From Macrolepiota albuminosa (taxonomy: Eukaryota; Basidiomycota; Agaricomycetes; Agaricales; Agaricaceae): DNA of 64,000 nucleotides. Position 1 is the first letter of the stretch, and every line of letters starts with the position of its first letter. The position numbers were made by a program, and so were the translations under genes. The notes under the pieces were generated by a model, which was not told where the DNA came from, did no database searches, and saw only the letters and a list, made by a program, of their open reading frames with translations. Positions 23,406 to 34,172 of this stretch are shown piece by piece. The stretch lies in NCBI GenBank assembly GCA_027475525.1, contig JAMWFC010000116.1, forward strand, positions 2,851,826 to 2,915,825, given 5' to 3'.

Positions 23406-25844
23406 ATGGACGGCTTCGACGATTTACTTGCGCCGTCACGTAGTGCCCTCGAGGACAATCCTTTCGCAGACCCATTTGCGAAACGATCTGGTTCACCAGA
23501 CCCATGGGCCTCGCCTTTTGCCGTCGACTCGCGCAACGACTCCTTCACGAATTCGTACGCAACCTCGGTGACCCATCATGAACCGAACAACTTCTCTTCT
23601 GAGGAAAATGAAGAGTCACTTAAATCACCTTTAGAGAATGTTGAAGAGGAGAAGCATGATCAATCAGAGTCACCCGGATTCAGAGAAAGCATTCCAACGT
23701 TTTCTGAAACTGCTACCATTAGACACATACAACCTGAAGATCTACGACCTCTCGGGCAGCCTTCTGATGAGCCTGTTCGTTCGTCCACTCCCACGTCTAA
23801 ACACACGACGTCAAATCCATCTTCACCTGCCAAAGATATACCTCAAGCCAGTCAACATGTAATTGCACCTTCAGAATCGCTATCGTCCTCCAAACAATCC
23901 AATGACTTTGTAACGCCATTGGAGCGTTCAACGCCGTTAGGTTTTGATCAGTCCATGGCTGGGCTGTCTCTCGGTGCCGATGTACTTGGTACTGGGTGGC
24001 AAAGTGAGCAGACTACATGGGGGGGTGTACCTGTAACACCTCCGGCTCCAATCACACCAGTGCAAGCCGACGACGATAGTGACGACGACACCCCCATTGG
24101 ACAAACACTGAGGAATGCAGAAAAGCTTGTCAGTCACTTCCTTTTCTAATCGACTTCGACTTGATTAACGAACGATCTTGATTCCTCTGGCAGAACCCAG
24201 AGTTCTTAGCTTTGAGACGGAACGCTGAACTTCAACCAGTTTTCATTATAAGTGTTGACGATCCCCAGAAAGTTGGTGATCCCATCCGAGGCTATACTAT
24301 GTACACTGTACACACACGAGTGAGTAAATATTCTGCTTCTTGTAGACTGCACTGATGTGGTCTCGTAAAGACAACATCTCCGCACTTCCAGAAGTCTGCA
24401 TTCTCAGTTCTGCGACGCTACTCAGACTTTCTATGGCTCTATGAGACTTTATCTGCGAATAACCCTGGTGTGGTTGTTCCACCAGTTCCAGAAAAGAACC
24501 CTTTCGGTCGCTTCGAAGACCAATTTGTGCGGCAGCGCAGATTTGCTCTGGAAAAGTGCATACAGAAGACTGCGAATCATCCCGTGTTGGGCTTGGATGC
24601 TGATCTTAGATTATTCCTAGAAAGTGATACTTTCTCCCTCGATGTAGGTGTCTTTGTACCGTGCCTGTGCATACTTCATCAATTGTCAGACTAACTGGTC
24701 AACTAGATCAAGCATCGGAAGGCGGAGATTGCCCATGAACAAGGCGGAATCTTGGCCTCCATCGGGCAGACCATTGCTGGACCTCGATTCCACGAAACAG
24801 ACGACGTGAGATAAATTATCATTCTTGACTTTGTCTTTGATTTATTCCGTGACGTATGTAGTGGTTTGATAAACAGAAGTCTTATCTCGACAGCCTTGAG
24901 TCGCAACTTCGGGGTTTAGTCAAAGCCATCGAAGCAGTTGCACGGCAGCGCTCTGGTTAATCACATATGTCTCGATGTTTTGCAAATATGCTGATTACGG
25001 CTGATAGAACTTGCGGTTTCAACTGGAGAGTTCGCACAGACAGTTGGCGATCTATCTGCATGTGATTTGGGCAATCAACTCTCACAGTCGCTGGCGTGTC
25101 TAGCAGATGTCGAGAGAAAGGCTCAGGATCTCCAAGCTGCGCAATCAGAGCAAGATATGGTCACTTTTATGGGGACAGGTATGTCATCCCGTCATCTTAC
25201 CAATCACACTTCTCACCGTATCGGTCGAATCCGTAGTTGACGAATACACGAGACTCATCAACTCTGTTCGCGTACGTACTTGTAATCCTTGCCTTGTGGT
25301 GTCTGACATAAGATAATGTAACGTTCCCCAGCTCACGTTTAGTTCTCGAGTCCGTATCTATCACGCCTGGAAGAGCTCAGAAAACGACCTTTTGCGTATC
25401 AAGCAAACACATGAGAAGAACCGAGCACAAGGACGAATACCACCAGAGCGGTTAGGGTATTCGCTCAGCCAGATTGCAGAGGCAAGTATTCAGTCTGCAT
25501 TTGGGAGAATGATACATGCTCACCAGCGGTCCTGTATGGTTAGGCGGAGCGACGGGCGGCGGACGCAAAGCATGAGTATGATAATGTTTCTAAGCTGATT
25601 AAAAGCGAGGTCGCGCGTTTCGAGCGGGAACGCATCGAGGATTTCAAGAACTCTTTGCGCGCATTTCTGGAGGGCATGATCTCTAGACAGAAAGAGGTAC
25701 GCTCAGTATAAATGTTGCATGATTTAACGACAAACTAATTATTGTGCCGTTTAGTTAATCGCTGCATGGGAGAATTATCAACAGATGCTTTTAAAACGGG
25801 TGGGAGGAGGTGGGGCTCTACCTAATATCAGAGTGACTGTCTAG
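23406..25844 (+). CDS. VPS5: Sorting nexin Vps5 (retromer, PX-BAR)
   Basis: ATG at 23406 and TAG at 25844. A long disordered Ser/Pro/acidic N-terminus (MDGFDDLLAPSRSALEDNPF) precedes a PX domain: FIISVDDPQKVGDPIRGYTM, VLRRYSDFLWLYETL and VVPPVPEKNPFGRF. The last contains the PPxPxK loop that binds phosphatidylinositol 3-phosphate. A BAR domain follows (LRLFLESDTFSLD; later LTFSSRVRIYHAWKSSENDL and LIAAWENYQQMLLKRV). Vps5 works with Vps17 as the membrane-bending part of retromer, recycling receptors from endosomes to Golgi. About nine exons; intron 25482-25543 begins with GCAAGT, a GC-AG intron needed to keep the frame. Convergent with MPE1, 137 bp apart. Confidence 0.93.
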
Positions 25845-25981
25845 TCAGACTATTTGTTTACGTCTCGTTGACGTTTGTCGTACGGTTCATAAACGCATGA
25901 TTTTTTATTATCTCTGAGTATACATGATACGCTGATGTGTGTAGCAATGTGTACAATAAAATAATATCCCTTTCACGATAT

Positions 25982-28044
25982 TTACTCCCAGTATCTGCCC
26001 ATCTTATTGTCAGATTCCCCACCAATCTCCAAAAAGTCTGACGGGCGTTCCCGCTTAAGATTTCTGCGTCGGTTGTTGATGGGTAGCCGCTGGTACGCCG
26101 AATCTTGCACTGCAGGTTGCTGATTGGAGAACTGATTATTAGCCCATGACCCTTGCTGAAACCCCTGCATCCCGAAACCCATGGCACCTCCTGCATTCTG
26201 CACCTGTTGTTGCTGCTGCTGGAATGTCGTAGCTGCTGCCAGTGCTGCTGCGACGGCTTGGGCTTGTTGCAGTTGCATTTGGAGCTGCTGATGCTGCATC
26301 TCAGTAGCTTGCCGGACTTGATTGGGAAGCGATGGGTTTTGTAGCATGAGGGAGATTTGCGAAATTTGTGCTTGGAGCTGAGGAATGCTGTCGACGACCA
26401 TCTGAGGCATGTCCATGTTGAGATCTGGCTGCTGGTCCGAATAAAAATCTTGCTGCTCCTGTGTCGTTTGTTCGTTCTACAGAATAGGTTAAATGCTAAC
26501 TTCAGATAAAGGCTCATGGGATGTACTTGATTGGCAACTCCGGATGTACCATCTCTCGGCGTTAATTCTTCTTCACCCTCTTTTTTGCTGTCTTCGATTG
26601 CTTTCTCAATGTAGTCCACGACTTTGATGCGTGCTGGCTTGTCTACGATAAGCTTATCCAGTGACGCAATTTTCTTTGCACAGTTCGGGCAAATGAAATC
26701 TCTTTCTAGAAGATGTGTTTGTATGCACTCCTCGCAATACAAGGTACCACAACACGGAGTTTTAACAGCGTCTCGAAAGAGTTTGTTGTCAATCGGACAG
26801 GTCAGCGACGAGTCTGAGGGTACCCGGTCTCGGACATCTGCGGCAGATAATGCCTTGACGCGTGATACCTGTTTTTGCCACGATGCTCTGATGGCATTCA
26901 TCGGCCAAGACCTAATAAAGACTAGAAGAAAATGACGTACAAATCGGGTTGAGCTACAACATAGCCACCTTCTGGGGTGACCATGACTCCTTGACCGAGT
27001 TCGCCACTGGTAGGAGTTGTCACTGCTTTAAGCATGCTACGCGGAATACCTGTTGTCCGCTTGATGCGAGGTTTGTTGTCGAAATCACGATCGTTATTAG
27101 TGGGACAATCTTGTATCCAATGGCCTTGAACAGAAAATGAGGCAACACTATTCTTAACTCTCAGAAATGAGGCGGACCTTTTTGACCACAACGATAACAG
27201 ACATAACTAGGAGGAAGGGGTCGGTCGATTTGAGGGGCGACATGTGGCGTATGTGGCTTGCCGCCACGGGAGAAACCGGTACCGCGGGGATTGTTGTATA
27301 TGCGCTGAGCACTGCGCAGGTACAAGAGATAAAAAGGGAAAGAAACAAACATCGTTCATTAGAAAATGTTCTACTACTTTGACAAGACCCCATATAGGGA
27401 GACACCAACTGTGACATCTTTTCCTGGGTTTCCTCCCAGTTGGCAGTTTGAGCTTGGAACATGGCAGCCACCGCCGCCTGTTCGTCTTCATCAGTGATAG
27501 CAGACTTAATCGTTGTGGTTGGACCAGACTAAAGCAGGGTAAAGACTGGTAGGTGACCCAATTGGGTGGAACTCACTGAAGCAGGCTTATTCGTTGTCAA
27601 TGAAAGCTCATCTTTACCATCAAAACGCTTTGACATCGCGCCCTTGTGCCAATTGACACCATTAGTAGATGCACCTGACTTGTTCATAGGATCCGAAGTA
27701 GGAACGGCACCAGTCGTCCCAGCAAGATACATTGAAGCTTTGCCTTTGCCAGGTCGTGCAGCAGGCATACGCTTAACAACGACAGAAGATGAGCGCGGAA
27801 TGACCTGTGAATCATCCTTGAACTCTGTCATGTCGATGAGAAATGAATTCCATCGCCAGGAGACCGACAGACCTTGTTTCGAGGTTGCGTCGAGAACGAC
27901 GAGGTCAAAATCATTTGCCTTACCCATGTTATTGGCTATGATGATCTCGCGTTTGAGGTCGAACACTGAAATGCCAGTGCCATCGAATGTCACTCGCGAC
28001 TCGTCCTTGCGAGAGCCCCACTTGTAAAAAACAGAAGATGCCAT
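25982..28044 (-). CDS. MPE1: Mpe1/RBBP6-like cleavage and polyadenylation factor subunit
   Basis: ATG at 28044, stop at 25982. Domains in order: an N-terminal DWNN ubiquitin-like domain (VFYKWGSRKDESRVTFDGT, DLKREIIIANNMGK), a CCHC zinc knuckle split by an intron (YVCYRCGQKG and HWIQDCP, about 27180 and 27130) and a U-box/RING-like module (LTCPIDNKLFRDAVKTPCC, CEECIQTHLLE and FICPNCAKKI, about 26790-26680). A Gln-rich C-terminal tail and a final basic segment (NNRRRNLKRERPSDFLEIGG) follow. This order defines Mpe1 in yeast and RBBP6 in animals, a subunit of the cleavage and polyadenylation complex that works in the nucleus on pre-mRNA 3' ends. Divergent from ERG4. Confidence 0.93.
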
Positions 28045-28242
28045 ATGTTATCGAATGACAGGCTATGTAAAATAAGAAAAGAGAGGGGATCAGGAGAAGA
28101 CAAAACGGCGTGTAGTTGTTGAAGACAAAACTGGTGATGTCGACTTGTTCGCACGCCTCTTCGTCCCGAAATGTTTACATAATCAACGAGTCCTTAAGAG
28201 TGGTCCGATCCGGGCCAATTTTTGGTAAACCACTTATTCGAA
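28045..28242. promoter_or_regulatory. Divergent promoter region MPE1/ERG4
   Basis: 198 bp between two start codons on opposite strands, so both promoters and 5' leaders must share it. No TATA box or sterol-response element recognised. Confidence 0.5.
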
Positions 28243-30453
28243 ATGGTAGCCAACAGTACTGGTGCCGAGGGACTGCGCCAGAGAGGCAATGCCACGAGAA
28301 AGTCTTCCACCGTTGTTATTACCGAACAGGGTCGAGAAATTGATTCCCGTTTGGATAAACACGAGAGGTATGTTTCCTTGACTCAATCGCGACGCGTCCA
28401 ATTAAAATATCTTGTCAGCTATGAGTTCGGTGGACCTCTGGGCTGTATTGCCATAATGGCATTCTTCCCCTGCCTTATGTACTATCTTTGGATTTGTCTC
28501 TGGTTCTATGACGGCAACCTGGTGTACCCCGCCTCTCAGGCCGACATCAAGCCATTTTTTTCGAGGATCTGGGGGCATATTGTCAAAGTAAGTTCGCAAT
28601 CATTCGTATCTACAAACCACAGCCCAATGACGCGTCTTAGGATGCCAGCCCCACTCCCTACGCGTGGAAAGTATATTCTGGCAATGTCGCGTTCCAGCTC
28701 TTCCTTGCACAAGTTTTGCCCGGATACCCGCAGCAAGGTCTTCCCGTGCCGTCTCTTAACTATAAGACCCTTATGTACAACTGCAATGCACTCAACTCTT
28801 TGTATGTGACCTTGGTCACTGCTGCCGGCCTGCACTGGTCAGGCATCTTCCGCCTCACCGAAATAATTGACAACTACGGTCATCTAATGTCCGTAGCTAT
28901 GATCTATGGATTCAGTGTTTCTCTTGGAACATATCTCTATGCAGTCCTTACGAACACTCATATACGCACCTCTGGCAATTTCTTCTATGATTACTTTATG
29001 GGTGCATGCCTCAACCCGCGCATTGGCAGCATCGATCTTAAGATGTGGGGCGAAGTCCGCATCCCTTGGGTCATCGTATTCTTCCTTGCTGTTTCTGGTG
29101 GCTGTAAGCAGTACGAACAATATGGTTATGTCACTCCTGTATGCTCCTTGACTCCACGTCCGAGAACCTTTCTAACATTACACATAGAATATGGCATTCA
29201 TGATTTTGGCGACCGGTCTCTACTTGAACGCTTGGTATGTTTCCTTTTTCATATCACCCCACCTACTACTAAGGCGTCGGCCTTGAAGCGCCAAAGGCGA
29301 AGAGTGCATTCCCCAGACTTGGGATATGTATCACGAGAAGTACTATCGAAGCCTACTTCCGCTATTTGTCTTGGCTTATTTCGTCGCAGGTGGGGTTTCC
29401 TCGTTATTTTCTGGAACCTTGCCGGTGTCCCATTCGTGAGTATATTTAGAGTCCTCTGTGCATAGTGTATCCTGATGACATTTGCCAGTCCTATGTCTAC
29501 TCTGTCGTGTACATGGCTTCACACGATCCCTCGACTTATCGCTTCTCTACGCTGACCTACATTTTCATGTACACAACTCTGTTAACAGCTTATTACGTGT
29601 CAGTTCGTTAATAGTTCACCTGGTCGCTTTGTCTGATGTCATACTTACCTACAGCTGGGACACTTCAATGTCCCAAAAGAGCCGATTCAAAATGCAGTCT
29701 CAGGGTATGACTGAATTCCGCAAGACTTTCCCTCAGCTCCCGGGATGCATTGTTAAGAACCCTACTTATATCCAGACCGCCCATGGGTACGTTCCACTCA
29801 CTTGACCCCTCAGCTCCCGGGATGCATTGTTAAGAACCCTACTTATATCCAGACCGCCCATGGGTACGTTCCACTCACTTGACTCATGTTGATGCTTCAT
29901 CCGTCATCACAGCAATCGTCTTTTGACGAGTGGCTGGTGGGCTTATTCTCGCAAGCCTGTAAGTTAAGACATCTCCATATAGTATTTCAGCTGATCAACG
30001 TTTTCAGAATTACGTCGCGGACTGGATTATGAGTTTGATGTGGGGTGCGGTCGTTGGAAGTGCTTCTATTATCCCCTATTTCTACTCTGTGTTCTTCATT
30101 GTTGTTCTTATTCACCGGTGTAGCCGTGACTTCGAGCGGTGCGTGTCTTCTCGATCACAACGTTATGAAAAGTCTTTTCACAGATTGCATCTAGATGCTC
30201 TCGCAAGTATGGAAAAGATTGGGATCGATACTGCGAAATTGTCAGGTGGAAGTTCATCCCTACGTCTACTAGAATGACTCGGATGTCAAAATTTTTAACA
30301 AGTATATATACCCCGATTAGCCAAGAAAGATTAATATGGTACTTAGTTGAAATTCGTTTGCTGTCGCCACTTCTTTGTATATTTCCCCTGGTTCATCAAT
30401 GCCTTTCAAAAGGTGTTTCAGACACTACAATTGTATGGTGTGAAGGTTTTTGA
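28243..30453 (+). CDS. ERG4: Delta(24(28))-sterol reductase (ergosterol biosynthesis)
   Basis: ATG at 28243. Membrane protein of the ERG4/ERG24 sterol reductase family with many hydrophobic spans. Recognised blocks: YEFGGPLGCIAIMAFFPCL, VYSGNVAFQLFLAQVLPGY, GLPVPSLNYKTLMYNCNAL, NFFYDYFMGACLNPRIGS, WGFLVIFWNLAGVPF and GWWAYSRKPNYVADWIMSL. The NADPH-linked enzyme makes the last step to ergosterol in the ER. The GLPVPSLNY and CLNPRIG wording fits ERG4 better than ERG24. The segment after about 29280 must be spliced (EECIPQTWDMYHEK to WGFLV). The C-terminus is uncertain: KYGKDWDRYCEIVRWKF marks the conserved end, and that frame runs to TGA at 30453 unless one more intron exists. A 77-bp duplication lies at 29730-29883. 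Confidence 0.9.
29730..29883. repeat. 77-bp perfect tandem duplication 17
   Basis: Copies 29730-29806 and 29807-29883 are identical. Repeats the end of an ERG4 exon (PGCIVKNPTYIQTAHG) and its splice donor. Confidence 0.95.
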
Positions 30454-30855
30454 CCTTCAGAACAAGATCAATCTTCGATATGAAGTACTATAATGATTAG
30501 CCGAACAAGAACTATGAAGCAAGCTGCGCCTGTGAGATGTTTCCATAGCCAGAACAGACCTACCAAGCTGATTTCTAGATGTAGGCACCTTGAAAGGCAT
30601 GTTGGGGTTTTAAACCACTGTTTACAAGCTGAAGCCTCTAAATTCTAGCTGCAATCAGGCCATGATAATAAGGACTCGGATTAAAGGATCAATTAGAAGG
30701 ACTCCTGAGAGAAACGATACGGTTCCGAACTATCCCCCAGGGATGAATGAAGAATAGGCTTCTAGAAGATATTTGAAAGTCGTGCCAACTATTTTGACTT
30801 CGGTGAAAACTCGATATGGAATGAAATTCCAAGTGTCATCAATACGACTCTATTC

Positions 30856-33166
30856 TCAACTAGTTGGCATCTTCAAGCAAGTAGTGCGTAAACCATCTCC
30901 ACTCCATTTCGCTACCTCAAGCAAGAGGCTTCGTTTCTTCTCTGCCGCTGTGCTGGAGTGAAGCTCATATAATGTTGCTACAACAGCATAGTAAATTAGT
31001 GGTCTGGGTTGTGTCGCAAGCAAAAAAAAAGCTTACAAAGGTTGAAGAGGAAAGGCTCTGCTACCACGACGCTAGAAGGAGACGCCTTTAAAGCAGTTTC
31101 TAAGACATCAATTCCCTGTTCAGAATTATGTACGTGAAGGCGGTTTGCAGTGTAATAGACGGCTAGTTTCACCTCTCGTAGTTTTCCTTGGCCAAGCAGC
31201 GCAACAGCAAGATTGTTAACAGCCTTAAGACAAGTGAGTGAAGAAAACTTGAACAGAGGCGTGATGTACATACCACAAAATTGTTGGCATCTCTGGCGAT
31301 ACTTGCTTCGAAAAGACTTGTTGCGCGGGTCCAGTCTCCTTCTGCACACGCGAGAAGACCATCATTCATGTCTTTGAGCTCCTGACTCGCAGAAGGATCG
31401 ATTGATACAATCTCAAAGTGCTTCACCGCCGTCTGAAGCTCTCCGCTTTGAAGGTATATCCGACCTATTGAGGAGCGCAATGAGGCAGTAGAGGCGTCTC
31501 CTTGCTTGCAAAGTGGCTCAAGTAATCTGACTGCTGCTCTGTAATCCTACAAAAACGGCGTGATTGAAAGGAAGTAAATGATAAGACGGTTTGTGCGATA
31601 CACACTTTCATTTCGACGAGCTGAGATGCGATGATTAAACACACACGGGCACCGCGTTCTTTCCACATCTCCATGACGTCTTCGTTTCCTTTCTCTTGCC
31701 GTGCTTTGGTCCGACATTTGCGAAGCAGAGCATTCAGTGCGTCAAGATGGCCCATATAGTCTCCAGCCCAATACTTCACTCGCGCGTTGATTACTTCCAA
31801 TTCAAATGGCAGGACGCGTGAAAACACCCAGTCACGCGCGTGCAAAGGCTCAATGGCATTGAGGACGACAAAAAGATTGTTACATTCGACTGATGCCTGA
31901 TTGAAAAGGCGTAAACGGGCCAAGCAAGCTAGACGGAGATACCAGAGCTGTAGAGACAGGGAGGTCTGTTTAGACGGGAAACGTATGGGATTATAAATGG
32001 CTGCCCTACACCGAGAATCAAAGTGAGATCTTCAGGTTCGGCCGCGACAAGTCGATCTCTCGCCATTCTGGCTAAGGCACGCCAACTGTTCGTCATCTAC
32101 AACATCCAGTATCATTGACTGTTCTGGTGGTGACTATACCTCATGCTTACGACAAGAGTGTGAAAATCGCTTCGCTGCCAGTCTCCAGTGACGTCGCGAA
32201 CAGGACGTTCCTCAGGTGGATAGATATATTTCATCAGAAGTATAGTCAAAGGATCGGTCTAGTACAGTTATAATATAAAGGTTTCGATAACCACCAAATT
32301 AAGTAGGTCGAGAATGAGCGGCGTACATTTGGTATAGGGAGGAACATGGTAGGCAGAATGAGTCCCGGAAGATACAGATCAGGCGCTTCATCCTCATCAG
32401 TCTCACTATTGACTGGCAGAGCTGGTACAGCTTTGTTGACGTTGGGCGACGTCGAACCAATCGGATATATTATAGCTGATTCAGAAACATTGGCGAGAGG
32501 AAGGCGCGTCAGAGGAATTTCAGTGGGAGAAAGGGGGACCATGGACTGGCTCGGCGTCGCAGTTTCATCTACTGTCGCTCCTTCCTCAGATAGAGTGTCA
32601 TCGTCAATCAAGAAGGGATCTGGGACGTCAGGCTCAACGTAAGCTGTCGCAGTCGAAACGGTCGGCTCCTCTAAGAGCGCGGTCCGGCCAGACATTGCTT
32701 GCTCTGCAGAATCGCCTGGCGCGAGCGGCTCGGCAGAACCTTCGACGACTTGTCTCGACGCAGGCCTTGGCATTAAATCAGCTGTGTTTGTAGACGTGAC
32801 TGACTCCTCCGGCATTAGGGTAGTATGCGTAGAATCCATCGAGTGTTTGAGATAAACTAACGATTCCCGGGAATCAGTATAGCGGCTTAACTCGGTGTCT
32901 TTGGTTAGTCGGGAATTAGACCTGCTGCAGGCTGTTTCGGATGACTCGGGCGGTGAGATGGGCGCGCTGGAACGACGATGACGGCCAATGGTATGAATGA
33001 AGGGTGTGATGGAGATAGATGGCAGAGCTTCCTGGAGGTGTTCACGCACGTGACCCACCGACGAGATTCTGTGTAGTTGGTTCTTGATCTTTTTACCAAG
33101 CTTCGCCGGGAGCTGCTTGATTTTCTTCCCTGGAGAGGGTTTAGGTGATTCTGTAGACAACGGCAT
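30856..33166 (-). CDS. TRAPPC12: TPR protein, TRAPPC12-like trafficking complex subunit
   Basis: ATG at 33166, TGA at 30856. A disordered basic N-terminus (MPLSTESPKPSPGKKIKQLP) and acidic Ser/Thr region lead to a conserved block (YLPGLILPTMFLPIPN, TDPLTILLMKYIYPPEERPV). TPR helices follow: WVFSRVLPFELEVINARVKY, IGRIYLQSGELQTAVKHFEI and AVNNLAVALLGQGKLRE. The gene ends in a conserved C-terminus (LYELHSSTAAEKKRSLLLEV, AKWSGDGLRTTCLKMP). This organisation matches TRAPPC12, a subunit of the TRAPP III vesicle-tethering complex acting at ER-Golgi membranes and in autophagy. Introns are 50-70 nt. The gene appears intact. Confidence 0.85.
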
Positions 33167-34172
33167 TGGGGCGCAGATTGGGAAAGTAATCAGGGTCTAT
33201 CCTCCTTTTATATTATTTTGGAAACCGGGCCAAGAGGGGCCATGCAGCTACCAGACCTGTCTAGGGGCTTAAGATCCAAGAAAAGCACATGCTAACTCCA
33301 TTGCATCGCTTTGATATCATTGATCGACTTTATGGAGATTTCGGTATCAGGATCCTTCCAGGTTTGAGTACAAGTCTCGGGTTCAAATGGGTATCAACTG
33401 ACGACTCCAAGCCGAACAACTGCACGATCAGTGAAGACGCTAGGAATCCCGATATTAGTTGACTTTATGTAGCATTACTATACATTCAATGAAATTTTGA
33501 TGTATAGTAGTAAATCACTAGAGACGAAGTGATATCTGGGGGACCTTTTAAATGGGGCAAAAATGATTCTATTGCTCGAGAAAGACACGACATTGTCCCA
33601 CAATATTGATGCGCTGTCGGTCCGCTGGGATCTATCCCAGCTCGTGCGCCCTCCCCACCATCCCCGCTTTGGACCCCGTCCTCGCTTGCCACTGTTCTCC
33701 TATTTGGCCTCTACTATCTCCTCGCCTCATCACAGCTTTGTTCTTTGTTCTCTGCTCATTTCATTTTTGCCCTTCTACTCGCTCTCCGATCTCCTCCAGA
33801 CCACTAAACCATCCTCGCGTTGTGTCGATTCTGCCTTGTCAATCGTTGTGCCGCTGTGAAGTTTCGCGAAATAGGTGTGAATTAGATTTTCTACTTCACT
33901 GATTTTATCGGAATTCGCGGAGCTTATGTAATAATTGAACGAGGAAGTAAAAAACTTTCGAAACATCTGTAGAGGCCAGAAATCAGCTGGTTGGGGGACA
34001 TTAAATGTGTGGTAAAATTGACGATGTAGAGTCAATACCAAAAGCTTGCTAATACACCAACTTTGTACTGGAAGTGAGGATGGGTGTCGTATATACATAG
34101 CAAAGAAACTAAACATAGTTTGTCTCCGAAATTCATCTTGTCCGAACTGATCAATCCAGAACAAGCAACCTT
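33167..34172. other. Intergenic stretch with pyrimidine-rich tract
   Basis: Upstream of TRAPPC12 and downstream of KAR9. No gene recognised. A C/T-rich plus-strand tract spans roughly 33635-33800, of the kind seen in fungal promoters and leaders. An antisense open frame at 33775-34164 continues past the KAR9 stop and is probably its 3' UTR. Confidence 0.5.

Noticed and set aside
33563..33902. 98-codon plus-strand open frames
   Set aside because: Pyrimidine-rich low-complexity sequence without a start context, domain or splice sites.
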